This document shows positions 13,695-25,351 of a DNA stretch of 64,000 nt, one piece after another. The first letter of the stretch is position 1, and the number at the start of each line of letters is the position of its first letter. A program made the position numbers and the translations under genes. The stretch spans positions 62,001-126,000 of the forward strand of contig JALJCO010012825.1 in the NCBI GenBank assembly GCA_023101725.1, in the 5' to 3' direction. The stretch is from Atherinomorus stipes. Taxonomy: Eukaryota > Chordata > Actinopteri > Atheriniformes > Atherinidae. The notes under the pieces are model-generated. The model was not told the origin of the DNA, searched no databases, and saw nothing but the letters and a program-made list of their open reading frames with translations.

Positions 13695-15085
13695 GACATC
13701 TTCAAATTCTGAATCAAATATCTGATATTTGAAGTCATTGAAGAATGTTTTTTTTTTTTCTTAAAGTAAATCAAACATGAATTTACGCTCCTTTCTTTGT
13801 CTTTCTCTCTTCACGAGGAACAAGTTTACGCTTCCAGGATTGTTAAAACTTTTGAAGTAATGTTTTCTGCTTTCATTAAAAATCTATTTTAATACCAGCA
13901 ATGATTTCCACACTAAAGAAAGTCTTAAAATACAACTGGTAGAACAGCAAAAAGAAATCTTAGTTAAATGGCTGTGGGCCTTTAATCACACAGTTATACA
14001 AAACAAGTGTGTCAATTGAACTATTAAACCACATGGAACAGGATTGATAGGTTGATTGAACTCACTCGTGACATGTCTGCCTAAGTTGTAAACGGTGACA
14101 AGTACAAAAACATAGACAAGTTGATTACAGCAATTCAAAGTTCCAACACAAATGCATGGAAACCAGGAAGCATACAATTTAATATAACTGCGTGCAGAAT
14201 GATGGAGCCTGTGGTTACCACCTAAGTGTCTGTGAAGCAGTTACTTGCATTTCCTCCATAAAGGGTTTCTTTGTGTTTAGTCTAGAAAGCTGTTCAAAGT
14301 ATGCAGTGTTCTGACATGAGGAACAGCAAGAATGTGACGATAAAAGCCAACATGGCTGAGCTGACAGCTCACAAACAAACATTTTCCTTGTTTTATGCCG
14401 TTTAATGTGGATTAGCGATTAGATAAACATTTTAGACATTGTTTTCCTAATGAAAGTTTTTTTTTTCCTATTTCGGTTCACAGACCACAATGACTGTTTG
14501 TTTTTTGAGACAAAAAGATGTTATTCAAAGTTTTCTAAACTTTGTGTTCTTGCTTTTTCAAACAATAATAGAGACCTGACAGCTAAAGAAAAGCCTGAAA
14601 AATGTAGACAGCAGCTCTGTAATCAGTGCTCTTTCTAAACAACTTGCCGTATCATTTCTAAAACTTGATATGACACAAAAACCTCTGAATATATGTACTT
14701 TGCAGTTTACAAGAAAAGCTTGAAGTTCTTGCATGGCGTTTGCTTGTTTACAGTTGCTTTTCTTTGTTTTGGGGCACATCTTTATCTGAAATATCTCATC
14801 CCATGTAATTGTGCAGGTATTTCTAGCCAGCAGTAATGCAAGTTAAAAAAAAAAACTTGCTTTACACAAAGAATAAGTCAGTAATTCTGAGCAATAGCAG
14901 TGTAAAACATTTCAGACTATTGTCTTTGTCAATTTGCTAACTTAAATGATGCTTACTTAAATTTAAAGAAAAAAATCTGTTTTTATAACAAAGAAATACA
15001 AATAAACAGTCATCATTTTCATAAGTTAGACTTATTTGAAAGGGCATATGCAGAGTTTCCCTGTATCATAGCTATCCTGCACAAC
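13695..15085. other. Unassigned, no gene seen
   Basis: AT-rich sequence with short open frames only. No TIR pairs, splice-flanked frames or transposase motifs were recognised. Confidence 0.5.
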
Positions 15086-15118
15086 TACTGTATAAATGGG
15101 CAGGGCTGGGACTGGGAC

Positions 15119-15136
15119 AAAAAAAAAAAAAATAAA

Positions 15137-15212
<76 letters not shown>
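15119..15212 (+). repeat. A-run followed by (AT)36 microsatellite
   Basis: An A-run and aataaaataa lead into pure (AT)n from 15141 to 15212. The flanks (gggctgggactggg on the left, ggcccgggcattttga on the right) look like two halves of one dispersed GGCCGGG-type repeat, so the microsatellite probably grew inside that repeat. The long tyrosine-isoleucine-rich open frames across it are artefacts of the AT repeat. Confidence 0.95.
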
Positions 15213-15218
<6 letters not shown>

Positions 15219-15375
15219 TTATGTATATGGCCCGGGCATTTTGAACCAAGACTGGCCCACCAGGTAGATGGAGAGACAATGAAGCGTCTGAATGAAAACA
15301 AGTGCTTGTACACTGTCTTGTTTGTGTATACTTGTCTAATAAACTTAAACCTAAATCTTCCTCCCCCCATCTAAA

Positions 15376-15455
15376 GACATGTACGTTAGGTAAACAGGTC
15401 TCCCTTGAAAAAGAGACAGCGTGTCTCATTGGGACTTGCATACAGGTTGAATAAA
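15376..15455 (+). repeat. LINE 3' tail (GTCTCCCTTGAAAAAGAG type)
   Basis: The block aacaggtctcccttgaaaaa, gagacagcgtgtctcattgg, then acttgcatacaggttgaataaa is the characteristic 3' end of a widespread group of fish LINEs: inverted GAGAC/GTCTC motifs followed by an AATAAA-like tail. A minus-strand relative lies at 57.39-57.47 kb. No coding sequence is attached. Confidence 0.6.
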
Positions 15456-15459
15456 AAAA

Positions 15460-16075
15460 ATAGATAAAAACCCTCCTCCCAGTGCTGTTATTCTACAGTA
15501 GCCGACTAAGTGGTCTGTAATGAACAAGGTGACAAAAAGCTACAATGAGCAGGCTGATGGCAAATTATTGTTTCATAAAAACAAACATGAAGCAGGGGAA
15601 AAAGGAAACCAATGCACTACATTTATCTTTATCGAATCTGAACTTTTTCCAAGTACAATAGGGCAGCCCCCTACCATACTCATGCCATATAGTCCCCTAT
15701 TACAATCTTATGCCAAACAGGCTTCATAAACTGGATGTAGCCTAGATACCAGCAACCTTAAAACCAGTGCTCCTGAACTATATAGCTGTTCATGAACTGG
15801 GTAACCTCCCCATCACAGCATGTGATAAGTTAAATAATTTAAATATCACAGCTACACACTGTGATGTCAGGTTACAATTCCAATCTTAATCGCAGAATAG
15901 TTTTCCATAAATGAATGAAATATGGCGATTACAAACCCTGATGACAGACCAAAGTTATTTTATTTTTAAATCTCCTGATGCAACTGTTTCATCAAGTGGA
16001 CTTGCTCTAAATATTCTTTCAAGTTCAGCTCTCGGATAATATGTTGACATTAACAAAACTTAATACTGGATCCTT
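15460..16075. other. Unassigned, no gene seen
   Basis: Low-complexity AT-rich sequence; the 69-codon frame at 15520 has no recognisable motif. Confidence 0.5.
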
Positions 16076-16079
16076 TTTA

Positions 16080-16930
16080 CTTCTGAGAATTACCATTAAC
16101 GACAGTATCAGCTCTGCGCGTGTTTATGATGTAGGTGACACATCGGCGTAGCAGGAGAAATATTCCATCTGATTTCCACATACACCTCCCTGGTAGAGTT
16201 ATGAACAAAAACGTTGATATCTATGTCTGACTTTCAGTCAGCTGAGGACTCTGTCCGCGCCACTCGTGGAAGTGGAGCAAACTTGTTGAACAGCCTGTTT
16301 ATAACTACTGGCTTTCAAAAAGTTAGCAAGCACAACAAAATGAACTAGAACTTGATTTATATCAAACCCTGGTAAAGTATAGTTCATCACCTCCCCCCCT
16401 ACCTTGTTAGTAAGAAGAAAGCCAACTGTGGGTCCCGTTTTATTCCCAGACTGGAGCGGAGCTTCCTCCAATTAAAAAAAGAAAGAAAAAAGCTGCTTGG
16501 TTGTTTACTCCCGTCTTTCTCCGGTGCCGCCGGTGTCAAAAAACGCCCACCTGCCGTGGGGACCGGTCGGACTCCAGTTTGGTTCTCTTTGTCTCACAAG
16601 AAAAAACTTTTCTTCTTTGTCTTACTGGAGTCTGAGTTGGGGTTTTAGAGGCACCTGTTCTCCATCTTTTAGCAGCAGTCAGTATTGTCTCAACATGCGC
16701 AGACCTGTGGTGGCGGAATGCACGACACCGGTGCAGCCAGATGAACGAGAACGCACAATTGTCCCCTTGAGGCTTTGTACCCAAAACTCTCGAATTGAGC
16801 ATTCAGAAACAGTTTTAGAGACAGCCGCAGTGAAAAAAGATCAGCTCATTCTACACATCAGGCAATTTACAAGAGCATGTGCAGGAAAGAAAAGAATGGT
16901 ATTTAACATTTAAACTTGCACAATGCACCT
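16080..16930 (+). mobile_element. Probable TTAA-type element with a 138-codon open frame
   Basis: The right edge reads gcacaatgcacct followed by TTAA at 16931, i.e. outward TTAA then AGGTGCATTGTGC, a terminal sequence I associate with non-autonomous fish elements. The left end is not clear. The longest open frame in the window (16497-16913, 138 codons) lies inside, in the GC-richer part. It has serine/leucine-rich and basic stretches but no domain I recognise, and an overlapping 88-codon frame runs the other way. I regard it as a chance frame in element DNA, not a gene. Confidence 0.4.
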
Positions 16931-17306
16931 TTAAGTGTTTTCCCATTGAACTTATCAGCTCAGGAGGAAACACTCTAAATGGACAATGTCAGTTGCAGTA
17001 CTAAATACACCCTTGGTATTGACCTTTTGCACGTGATGTCACATATTGTTTTTCTTTCTTTCAGATGAGGACACATGTCAGAGTTTATTTTTCTAAGCGT
17101 GAATGTTGTTGTTTGACAAACATTTGGAAAATAAATATGTGCTGTTCCATAAGTTCCAAGTGTATTGTTTGGATTTTTTAAATAGATTTGAATTTGCATA
17201 TTTTTTAATGCAATAAGTATAGGTAGCTGTGCTTTAAGTGTATAAATGTAAAAAAAAATGTTTTGTGAAATAAGGCATATTTGCATAGTAACGTGAAGTA
17301 ACCCAA

Positions 17307-17600
17307 GCTCGATTATTTTTGACCCAACTGCTGGGTTGGAAAGGGACCAACTAATATCTGGGTTACTTTTTTTTTTTTTTTTAACCCAAATTTGGGTTGA
17401 ATAACCCAGATGTTGGGTTATACTGATTACAATGTTGGGTTATTTTAACCCAGAAGTTGGGTCAAAAACAACAACCCAAATGTCTGTATTGAAATTTCCC
17501 AGACATTAATTGGTCCCTTTTTAACCCAGCAACTGGGTAAAAAAATAACCTGTTATGTTTGTTTGTTTTTTTACCCAGGAGTTTTTACTGTGCAGAGGTG
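17307..17600. mobile_element. Palindromic MITE of TTGGGTTAAAACAACCCAA type
   Basis: AACCCA and TGGGTT blocks alternate through the whole stretch, and the larger arms aaagggaccaactaat (17340s) and attaattggtcccttttt (17505-17522) are inverted copies. The right edge is tttacccaggagtttttact. It has a T-run at about 17368-17385 and no coding capacity. Such self-complementary elements are frequent in teleosts; the exact ends are uncertain. Confidence 0.7.
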
Positions 17601-17611
17601 GGCTGTGGTCC

Positions 17612-17660
17612 TAGAGACCTGGGTTTGAGTCCCTGGCATGGCAGTCCTGACATGCAGAGA
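17612..17660 (+). repeat. tRNA-like SINE head fragment (tentative)
   Basis: Just right of the palindromic element, cctgggtttgagtccctggc matches the pol III B-box pattern GGTTCRANNCC with one change, and the preceding gtgggctgtggtcctagaga is roughly where a tRNA-derived arm would lie. There is no clear A-box and no tail, so this may be chance. Confidence 0.25.
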
Positions 17661-17723
17661 AGTATAAACTGTACTAGATGAGTGTACTTATTGTACATTT
17701 GAAGTGTACTTTTGTAAACTTAA

Positions 17724-18199
17724 AGGGACTAGAGGCAGGAATTAAAAAAAAACAAACATGCATGCCCATTTTTTTTTATACTAATGGGTGATTTAGCACT
17801 AAATACCAAAAATAACGTTTGGACCCACGTTTCTCTCTGTTGCCTTGAACAGGCTGTGTGCTGCAAAATGTGCTGCAATTCGGTGTCTGAATTTCCCGCG
17901 CTGCCCTGCGGACGTGACGTCAAATGACTCGACATCCGCAGCTTTGATACAGGAAGAAGACGGTCGCGGTGAATTCAAACACTGTAAGCGATAGTTATGG
18001 ATTCTTCTGCTGTCAGCAAATGATCCAGATCAACTGAAAGACCACTAAAAAGTGTAACTACGAAGAAAAAGGTTAGTAAATAACATTATAGCTTAGTTTG
18101 TGCACGCTCCTGTGACGGCTTGGCTTGTGGCTGATGTTACCTGAAGTGCCAGTCGCGGCAGTCACGAGTTTCATTTCTTAAATCTTGCCTCAAGTCCCT
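17724..18199 (+). mobile_element. Family A TTAA element, copy 1
   Basis: A 476-bp element lies exactly between TTAA at 17720-17723 and TTAA at 18200-18203. Its ends AGGGACTAGAGGCAGGA and TCTTGCCTCAAGTCCCT are near-perfect inverted repeats. Inside is tgacgtca (CRE), then atggattcttctgctgtcag, a frame closed by TGA after eight codons in this copy, and later aaaaag|gttagt, a donor-like site. TTAA targets are typical of piggyBac and Kolobok transposons; the AGGG start fits Kolobok better, but no transposase is present. Other copies are at 19244, 51457 and 63175. Confidence 0.8.
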
Positions 18200-18203
18200 T
18201 TAA

Positions 18204-19127
18204 AATTACCTTATAAAGTATACTTACTGTACAATGTACTCTTATAAACTTAAAATGTTCCTTTAGTCTGAAGTAGTATTTAGTTAGTATACTACAAGTA
18301 CAGGGTCCTTAGTATATTTTTTATACTTATACGCAAGTATACTTGATAAAATGAACTGATTATAAGGGAACACAAAACCTAAAAAATCGCCCCGTGTCCC
18401 CTAGACGTCTCCATAAACTAAGATATTCAAAATTAAGATTTTCAAAAATCCCACTGGTCCATCTTGTTTAAAACTTTAGATGGGGAAGTTGTGTTACAGA
18501 AGAAGTGTTATTCTCCACACAAGGAATATTACACGACACATGCTCATTTATCTCCCTGTAGAGACACCACAAAACAGGTTGCAGACAAGCTGCAGTACTT
18601 CTGCAGTGCATCACCTGGGACGCTACCATCTGCTTGTGCATACAAGCTTGTATCTCTTTGTTAGAAGACAAACAACTGCAAGAGTGCCTTTTTCTTATAG
18701 TCTCTATGCAGTATACACCCAAACAAGTAAAAGTGATACAGTAACATTAAGCAGAAACTTATAATTTTACTGAGCTGGCAATAAATCCAGAAACTTCATT
18801 GTTATATGTAACAGAAATTAATCACCACGTGTTTTCTAGAGATTACATTTTGCAACCCCGATAGTGTTTCACTTCACTGAATTATGGATTTAATATGCTT
18901 TGATGCTGTTCTCAGTTGACCTCATTACATACATCTGGGAGACCTTGTTTTATTTAACTTTTATTATGTGTGTGCTTATACTTATCGTGCCTGCCTAGTC
19001 CCTGGTGTATGAACATGCTATTAAAGTTTCAATGATTGAGACAAAACTTTTCAGAAAGGGAGTTTGCTGCTCATGAAATAAACGGAGCCTCAAATTTGTT
19101 TCTTAAACTGGTGGCGATTCCTCCCTT
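18204..19127. other. Unassigned between family A and the L2 fragment
   Basis: Two overlapping frames near 18464-18764 stay open for 66-94 codons but show no recognisable domain. A short series of 'agtatac/gtatact' motifs follows the family A element at about 18215-18350. No gene is supported. Confidence 0.45.
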
Positions 19128-19240
19128 TTGTTTGTTTCATTCACTGATTACACATTCACTCATTGCTATGCTGATGAAGTCCAAATTTATGTTCCCCTGA
19201 ACAACAAAGACGGGTCAGTGTCCAGTTTACTCAGCTGTCT
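19128..19240 (+). pseudogene. L2-like LINE reverse transcriptase fragment
   Basis: The plus-strand frame reads DYTFTHCYADEVQIYVPLNN and then SVSSLLSCL, the catalytic palm (motif C, normally Y-A-D-D) and following helix of L2-type LINE reverse transcriptases. Here the second catalytic Asp is Glu (YADE). Homology stops abruptly at the TTAA at 19240-19243 where a family A element begins, so that element inserted into an already fragmentary LINE. Confidence 0.7.
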
Positions 19241-19243
19241 TAA

Positions 19244-19695
19244 AGTAACTACAGGCAGGACTTGTGAAAGAATGCACATGCATGTCCAGTTTTTTAATAC
19301 TAATGGGTGATGAAGCGCTAAAAAACAAAAAGAACAAGCCCACCCACGTATCTCTCTGTTGCCTTGAACAGGCTGTGTGCTGCATAATGTGCTAATTCGG
19401 CGGCCGAATTTCCCACACAGTCCTACGGATGTGACGTCAATTGATGCTGCATAGTGTCCCTGACAGTTTTGATACAGTAAGATGGTTGTGTTGGATTCAA
19501 AACACGATAAGGGATAGTTATGGATTCTTCTTGGCAAACAATCCAGATCTACCTAAAGCCCACTAAAAAGTGGCACTATGAAGAAAAAGACTATCAGTGT
19601 AATAGACGTTGTAGCAAGTATACAGTATATGGTGGCTGCAGTTACCCGGAGCGCCAGTCGTGAGTCTCATTTCTTAATCCTGCCGCTAGATCCTT
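19244..19695 (+). mobile_element. Family A TTAA element, copy 2 (diverged)
   Basis: This copy aligns over its length with 17724-18199 and 51457-51923: it keeps ctctctgttgccttgaacag, the tgacgtca box, gttatggattcttcttggc and cactaaaaagtg, but has many substitutions and small deletions. The left TTAA (19240-19243) is intact, the right one is degenerate (ttcaa). It is the oldest-looking copy. The donor-like site of copy 1 is absent. Confidence 0.7.
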
Positions 19696-19901
19696 CAAAG
19701 AAGGGAGGAAATTCCAGAGATGCGGAGCAGAGTATTACAGAAGAATAAGGTTATATGAAAGTTGGGGGAAAAAGAGAAGCCTTCCTGTTCGCAGGCTGCA
19801 TTTGAGATATTAAAAAAGTGCTCCAGAGTCTTGCTCACCATGAGGGTAAGTGGAAAATAAAGCTAAATCATTCTGTAGGTGAACTATTACTTTAATATAT
19901 A

Positions 19902-20770
19902 CAGTGGGGCAAAAAGTATTCAGCCGGCCACTGATTGTACAAATTTTCATCATAGGTATGCGCCAACTAAGAGAAAAAAATCCCAGGAAATCACATTGTT
20001 GATACACATACACATTGTAGATTCATTCTTTGCAGCCTGGTCCAGGTCTACAATTTACAGCTCTTTGGTCTTGGCTATGGTTGAGTTTGGAGTCTGACTG
20101 AGGCTGTGGACAGGTGTCTTTTATATAGATAACGAGTTCAAACAGGTGCAACTAATACAGGTAACAAGTAGAGGACAAGAGTTAATTAGTTACAGGTCTG
20201 TGAGAGCCGTAAATCTTGCTTGTTTGTGGGTGACCAAATACTTATTTTCCACCATAATTTGCAATTAAATTCTTTAAAAATCCTACAATGTGATTTCGTT
20301 GATTATTTTTTCCTCATGCTGTCTCTCATAGTTGAAGTGTACCTATGATGAAAATTACAGACAAACGTGACAAACGTGTGTGTAGCATAAAGTACCTACC
20401 TATGTCTATTTAGCGTTTACTGTCAGTAATCTGATTGCTGCTGTCAGTAAGATATGACAGCGTGGGGTTCGCTCGGGAGCCTCTGCGAGTCACGTGACCA
20501 CTTTTACAGCAAAGAAAACGTATGTCGCAACTTTGTCAGAGCTAAGCTATGTATTAGTTGTTGATTGTGTTGCGTTGCTGCGATTTGTGTTAAACATGTT
20601 TAATATTATCGCAAGGACCAGGAAAAGACTCATATAAAACACAGCACATTACCGCATTAAACTTAATGATGGAAACCACAGGAAACGATGAAAAGCGTTT
20701 GGTGTAAGCCCAGCATAAGCAGGATAACTTGCACAGTTAGTGGCTGACTAAATACCTTTTTGCCCCACTG
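19902..20770. mobile_element. Tc1/mariner-like element with TA duplication
   Basis: The ends CAGTGGGGCAAAAAGTATT and AATACCTTTTTGCCCCACTG are inverted copies, flanked by TA on both sides (19900-19901 and 20771-20772), as expected for Tc1/mariner. The left 460 bp match the familiar 3' part of fish Tc1-like elements (tgaccaaatacttattttcc and the following block). The transposase frame is destroyed. About 350 bp between roughly 20365 and 20715 do not look like Tc1 DNA and contain gagtcacgtgacc, so they may be a later insertion or a replaced segment. Confidence 0.8.
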
Positions 20771-20772
20771 TA

Positions 20773-23700
20773 TAATTATGTCAGATTTAAGTAATTTTTG
20801 GTTATATTTCACTGATAATAACTATTTTGATTAGATCCAAACAGTTTTAGCACAAAAAAAGCAATATGAAGCTAAAGCTGGTAGCAGCATGCTGAATGTT
20901 GAATGAAAGTTGGTAGATATTTTTGAAGTATGGTCATTAAAGCCTAAAGATGTGATCTTGATGATTCTTAATGAGGAGGTTTGTTGCTTTAAAAAGCAGA
21001 GCTCTTTTCTTCATATCACATTCTGTGTGATCTTTTTTTTGTAGTAAACAGACTGAAATTACACACTATAATTTCTGGGATTGCAACAAACAAACAGATG
21101 TGATCCATGATGACCTCTTATTAATCACTATGAGTGAAAGGAGGACAAAGTGTGGAAAACAAGGGTTTAGTTTAACAGCAAAGGGAACATTTCTCATGTT
21201 CACTGCTCACCCACTAATGATTTGAAGAAAGATCACACAGACCAAAAAGCCCTTTTTGTCAGATATTTCAAAGATCCCTGAAATTCTCCTGTTTTTTATC
21301 CAGATCCATCTTTGTGTGATAATTCATCATAATTCAAAGGTGTTCATTTGAGCTTCAGGAAAATGTCAGAATGCAACATCTTAAGACACCCTCCTAAGAC
21401 CGGTTTAAATTTATATCAGATACTGTACTTTATGTTCAGTGCATCACAGAGTATAGAAGTGATGAGAAAATTCTGCAAGTTTTCTGATTTTGTACTTGGA
21501 GAAGTTTTAGATGAAAAACTGTAAACATCTGAAAACTGTTTTGTCTTTTCTTGTTTGGATGTTCATGCGCAGATTAAGCGTGCCAGAGTTTGGTCTGTTC
21601 ATAGGTCCCATACATGCACGAGAAGAGGAAGATGTGTTATTGATTAAAACTTGTGAGATGTTGACATTGTAATGCTGTATATCAGCTGATTTCATGACCA
21701 CTTACCCTGACCACAAAAATTGCTATACTTTGTAAGACCAACACTCCAAGTTAGCTGAACTTGTTTTTCCGCCACCAAGTTTTGCAACAGCCATCAAATA
21801 ACAAGGCAATGAATCCAAACAATAAATTATTAGCGTCTTACAGTTTCCAAGCTGCTACTTTTTACTAGAACACTGCCCGCAATCTTGTCAAAATGCAGAA
21901 CATTAGCAGATTTTTAGCCGATGCAAAGTGTAAAAGGTTTACGTTATTCACTGTAAAAAAAAAAAAGACGAGTAGAACTATAGGACACCTAGAACATTTT
22001 AGCTCCTTAGAAGCTTCAAAGCATGTCAGATGTGGGAGCATTTGGTTTAAAAAAAAAAAAAAGGAAGGAAGGAAGGAAGGAAAGAAGGAAAGAAAGGAGA
22101 AAAAAAAGCTTTATGGTGCCACTGAAAAACAACTACTGTTGTTAAAGCTTCACATGTTGGTGATACATGTGTCACTTGGTTGGCTAGCGCAGTATTAGCA
22201 ATTTAATCCTATTTTTTTCTGAAATGTTCAAACTTCCTGTCTTTTGTGGTTTGTTGAATTATTCCACTAGCATCTTTTGAGTAATAAAGATTTCAATAAC
22301 CTTATACTGTACAAGATTTTTTTTGTTGTTGTAAAAACCCATTTAATATAAAACTGCCACACATTATTGTAACATCTATATCTCTGTTATTTTTCATTGT
22401 CCCCTGTTGTATTTCATTTTTTTCTGTGTATAAATCAGCCAGTTAACATCAATACATTTTGCTTCTCCACATTCATCTACTTTGGGGCTACATAGCAGTG
22501 GTGCCAGCTGGCAGACGCTGTTTGATTGTTCCTTGATGGTGTTATTTTTTTCCCTTTGGCTGGAATCCACTCCAGGATGTTATAGAAGTTAACACCTATC
22601 CTGTGCATATTTGGCTTCCTCTCATTTTCTCCATGGTACATTTATTTAACCTGACTGCATGGTTCCTTCGCACAACCTTGAATCACAGAAAATTTCATGT
22701 AGGATTGAGCTTCATTAGAAATTAACCTGTTATAACAGCTGTGTCTTTGAGATATTTCTTTAAAACTCTAAACACTTTCATACAAAAAGCATCTGTCAAT
22801 GAGAAGAGAATGTGTATTATTGCACTCATTCTGAGCTCTACAAATCTGCAGGCTCTAAGACTGATGGCTTTCTATTTGAGCAATTACATTATAACTCATA
22901 TTGTCCTTTGATGCAGGGTCAAGGTACATCACAGACGAGCCTGTCTCTTCTTTCAAAAGAAAGTGGGCACACTCTATCAAGCTTTTCACCACAGATGAAT
23001 CTTAACTAATGGAAACACCTCTATGACATTATTGTATCTTATATCACCATGGTGGCAGACTGTAATCCATAACAGTCACAGTGTTATTTATACTCTCTGC
23101 ACTTACAGCAAAAGCAGAGGTGGGAGAGAGGGATTTCAAGCTGTTCTTAATGGCTTCAACTAAAGTTTACTTGACAGTAACTTCTAAGCTTACAGGGCAA
23201 AGTTTTTCTGCTAACTGAGTTAAGTTTACTTGCACTTATAACCCAGTTGATAAAGCACAGGACAGTCTATTTGGGTTATTAAGGAAAAAAGAAAAACAAA
23301 GATGAAGCTTCTTAAAGTCAATATGACCCCACAGCCATGGAAGTCTCTCATTTCCTTTGCAAACACTGTAAAACATGAGGTGTCAATGCTTTTGTGCACA
23401 TAATAATGTTTTCCTGTAAGAGCACATTTGAGTCATAGCTTGTTTTCCACCATAATGGTAACCCGCAATAGGAAATCATTTCTTATGAATAAAGATTAAG
23501 GTATAACGTTGTTTTTCCAACCCCGACCTTATTTCTACAAGTTTATATGTGCATTTAGTTTCTTTATCAGGCAATATTTAGATTAAGTTGCCTTCCGGTG
23601 TGCATCCATATAATGGGAGAGATGGGGCAGCCTCTCTATAAGGCATTATCTGGAGCAAAACATCTTTAATTCATTAAGTAGAATGAAAGAACAAACAAGT

Positions 23701-24287
23701 ACTATTGTCCTGTGAGTTCAGAGTTTCACGGATTACGGTTTGTTGGTGTCTAGGTCTAGGTAACGAGCTACACTTCCACTGCGGCACTGCGCGTCGGGGG
23801 CGCACGCAGCATGTAAAATGTAGAGAAAGCCCCCAATGACTAATGGAGAGCTAATTCTGAACTACCAAATACTGTATGGCTGTTTGAAATACAGTAATAT
23901 CTTAGTCTAATCCAACACCACCCACACACCCAGGTGGGCACAAACCCCACCCCGCCTCATTCTCAACCTCACTCCAAGCACTCTTCAAAACTTAAGAGCC
24001 CTGTACTGGGCGTATTTGCTCCACACATACAGGAAGATTTGCCCTAAAAAAAACAAAACAAAACAAAAAAACCCCTACAAATATGCAGTCTGAATGACAC
24101 TGTTTAAAAGGCGGTATAGAAGATGTTTTTTGGCAATTCAGGAAGCAGAGACCATTTGCGAGTTTTTGAATAAAGCGCATGCGCAAGACCAGCCTGCTAG
24201 ATTCATAGCTCCCTCCCCCAGCCATGGCAGAACGTGCATTAGCCAAGTCCTGACACCAGCATCTAGCACACAGCAGGTACAGATTCT
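20773..24287. other. Unassigned, no gene seen, contains GGAA tract
   Basis: About 3.5 kb without a recognisable exon or transposase relic, apart from the purine tract listed separately. A small CpG-rich patch at 23770-23815 (gcactgcgcgtcgggggcgc) stands out from its AT-rich surroundings but is only about 45 bp long. Confidence 0.5.
22050..22108 (+). repeat. Poly(A) plus imperfect (GGAA)n purine tract
   Basis: A run of A is followed by ggaaggaaggaaggaaagaa and similar units. Every base is a purine on the plus strand. The lysine/glutamate-rich reading of the overlapping frame is an artefact of this repeat. Confidence 0.9.
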
Positions 24288-24627
24288 CCCATATAACAAG
24301 TTTTATAATAAAACATCAACAGATTGGAATGGGATACATGGCGTTAATCAAAAGTGTAATCAATAGCATTATAAAGCCATTTACATATGCCTGTAATCTA
24401 TCATTTTCAACTGGCGTGTTTCCTCAAAAAATGAAAATGGCCAAAGTCATTCCACTATTCAAATCAGGAGAGAAACATCATTTGACCAATTATAGACCAA
24501 TCTCAGTACTCTGCCAGTTTTCCAAGATATTAGAAAAGCTAGTTATAGATTGACTTGACAAATTTATAGATAAATGTAATCTGTTAATTGATAGTCAATA
24601 TGGCCTTAGGGCAGATAGATCAACATC

Positions 24628-25351
24628 GGGCTGGACGATAATTCAATATCAATATATATCGATCGATAGAGGTTTTTTCAATATAAAAAAAGAGGGTCAA
24701 TAAAAGTTCAATATAGAAGCACAGTTTTCTGCTGTAGCCTATCAGGTAGGATGATACTACAGTCACTCCCTCCGCCAAACCAATCACAAACACAGACCCA
24801 GGCAAAAGCTGAACTGGAATTCAGTGTTATGCCCCTTTCAGACTTGCACTGGAAAGCGGTAATATTGTGAACTCTGTCCTTTATAACGCTGCATTCAGAC
24901 ATGCGTACCAGTCTTTTATCTCTGAGATGTAGCGAACATGTACCGGCTGGTCTACATGTCACAAGAGCGGAAATGTTGCGGCACGTCGTTTTGGCTGAAA
25001 ACACAAGAAAATGTTCTGGACAGAGTTGAAGGGAGAGCGGGGCTGTGCTGACTTTTCCGCAACGTTTCCTGATGTCCAAAAGCGCCGGGACACGATAAGT
25101 CTGTAAGGAAGCAACATGTTTAAAAAAGACGACTCTGTTTAAAGAGCGGACGGACTTTACCGCTCATGTTCTGCAATGCAAGTCTGAAAACGGCTTTAGT
25201 GTGAACTTTATTATAAGTACGTCATTCAGAAAAAGCTTAAATGGCCAGGGCTGCACCTAAAAAAGCTTTGAATTTTTTTTTTGATAAATATCGATATCGA
25301 TCAATACAGATTTTTTTTATCGATAATCTTTTTTTCTATATCGTCCAGCCC
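24628..25351. mobile_element. TIR element (GGGCTGGACGATA) inserted in the LINE, 724 bp
   Basis: The ends GGGCTGGACGATA (24628-24640) and TATCGTCCAGCCC (25339-25351) are perfect 13-bp inverted repeats. Subterminal DNA is rich in atcgatatcgat motifs. There is no coding sequence for a transposase; the 123-codon minus-strand frame is accounted for by the nested element below. Terminal style suggests a hAT-like non-autonomous element, but no 8-bp duplication is visible (flanks tcaacatc and tatcttgt), consistent with a deletion of the target LINE at insertion or afterwards. Confidence 0.8.
24831..25194 (+). mobile_element. Family F TIR element, copy 1, nested
   Basis: About 364 bp from gcccctttcagacttgca to tgcaagtctgaaaacggc, i.e. 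imperfect inverted ends, flanked by tta/tta-like bases. The whole unit recurs in reverse orientation at 55245-55612. It lies inside the 724-bp TIR element, making three levels of nesting with the LINE. A 3-bp TTA duplication would fit PIF/Harbinger-type elements, but no transposase is present and this is only a suggestion. Confidence 0.7.

Noticed and set aside
15032..15441. Two long overlapping minus-strand frames of 112 and 118 codons
   Set aside because: They run through the AT microsatellite and read as Tyr-Ile repeats; frame length comes from the repeat.
16238..16471. 77-codon minus-strand frame beginning MEEAPLQSGN
   Set aside because: Falls within the putative TTAA element, has no known domain and no splice context.
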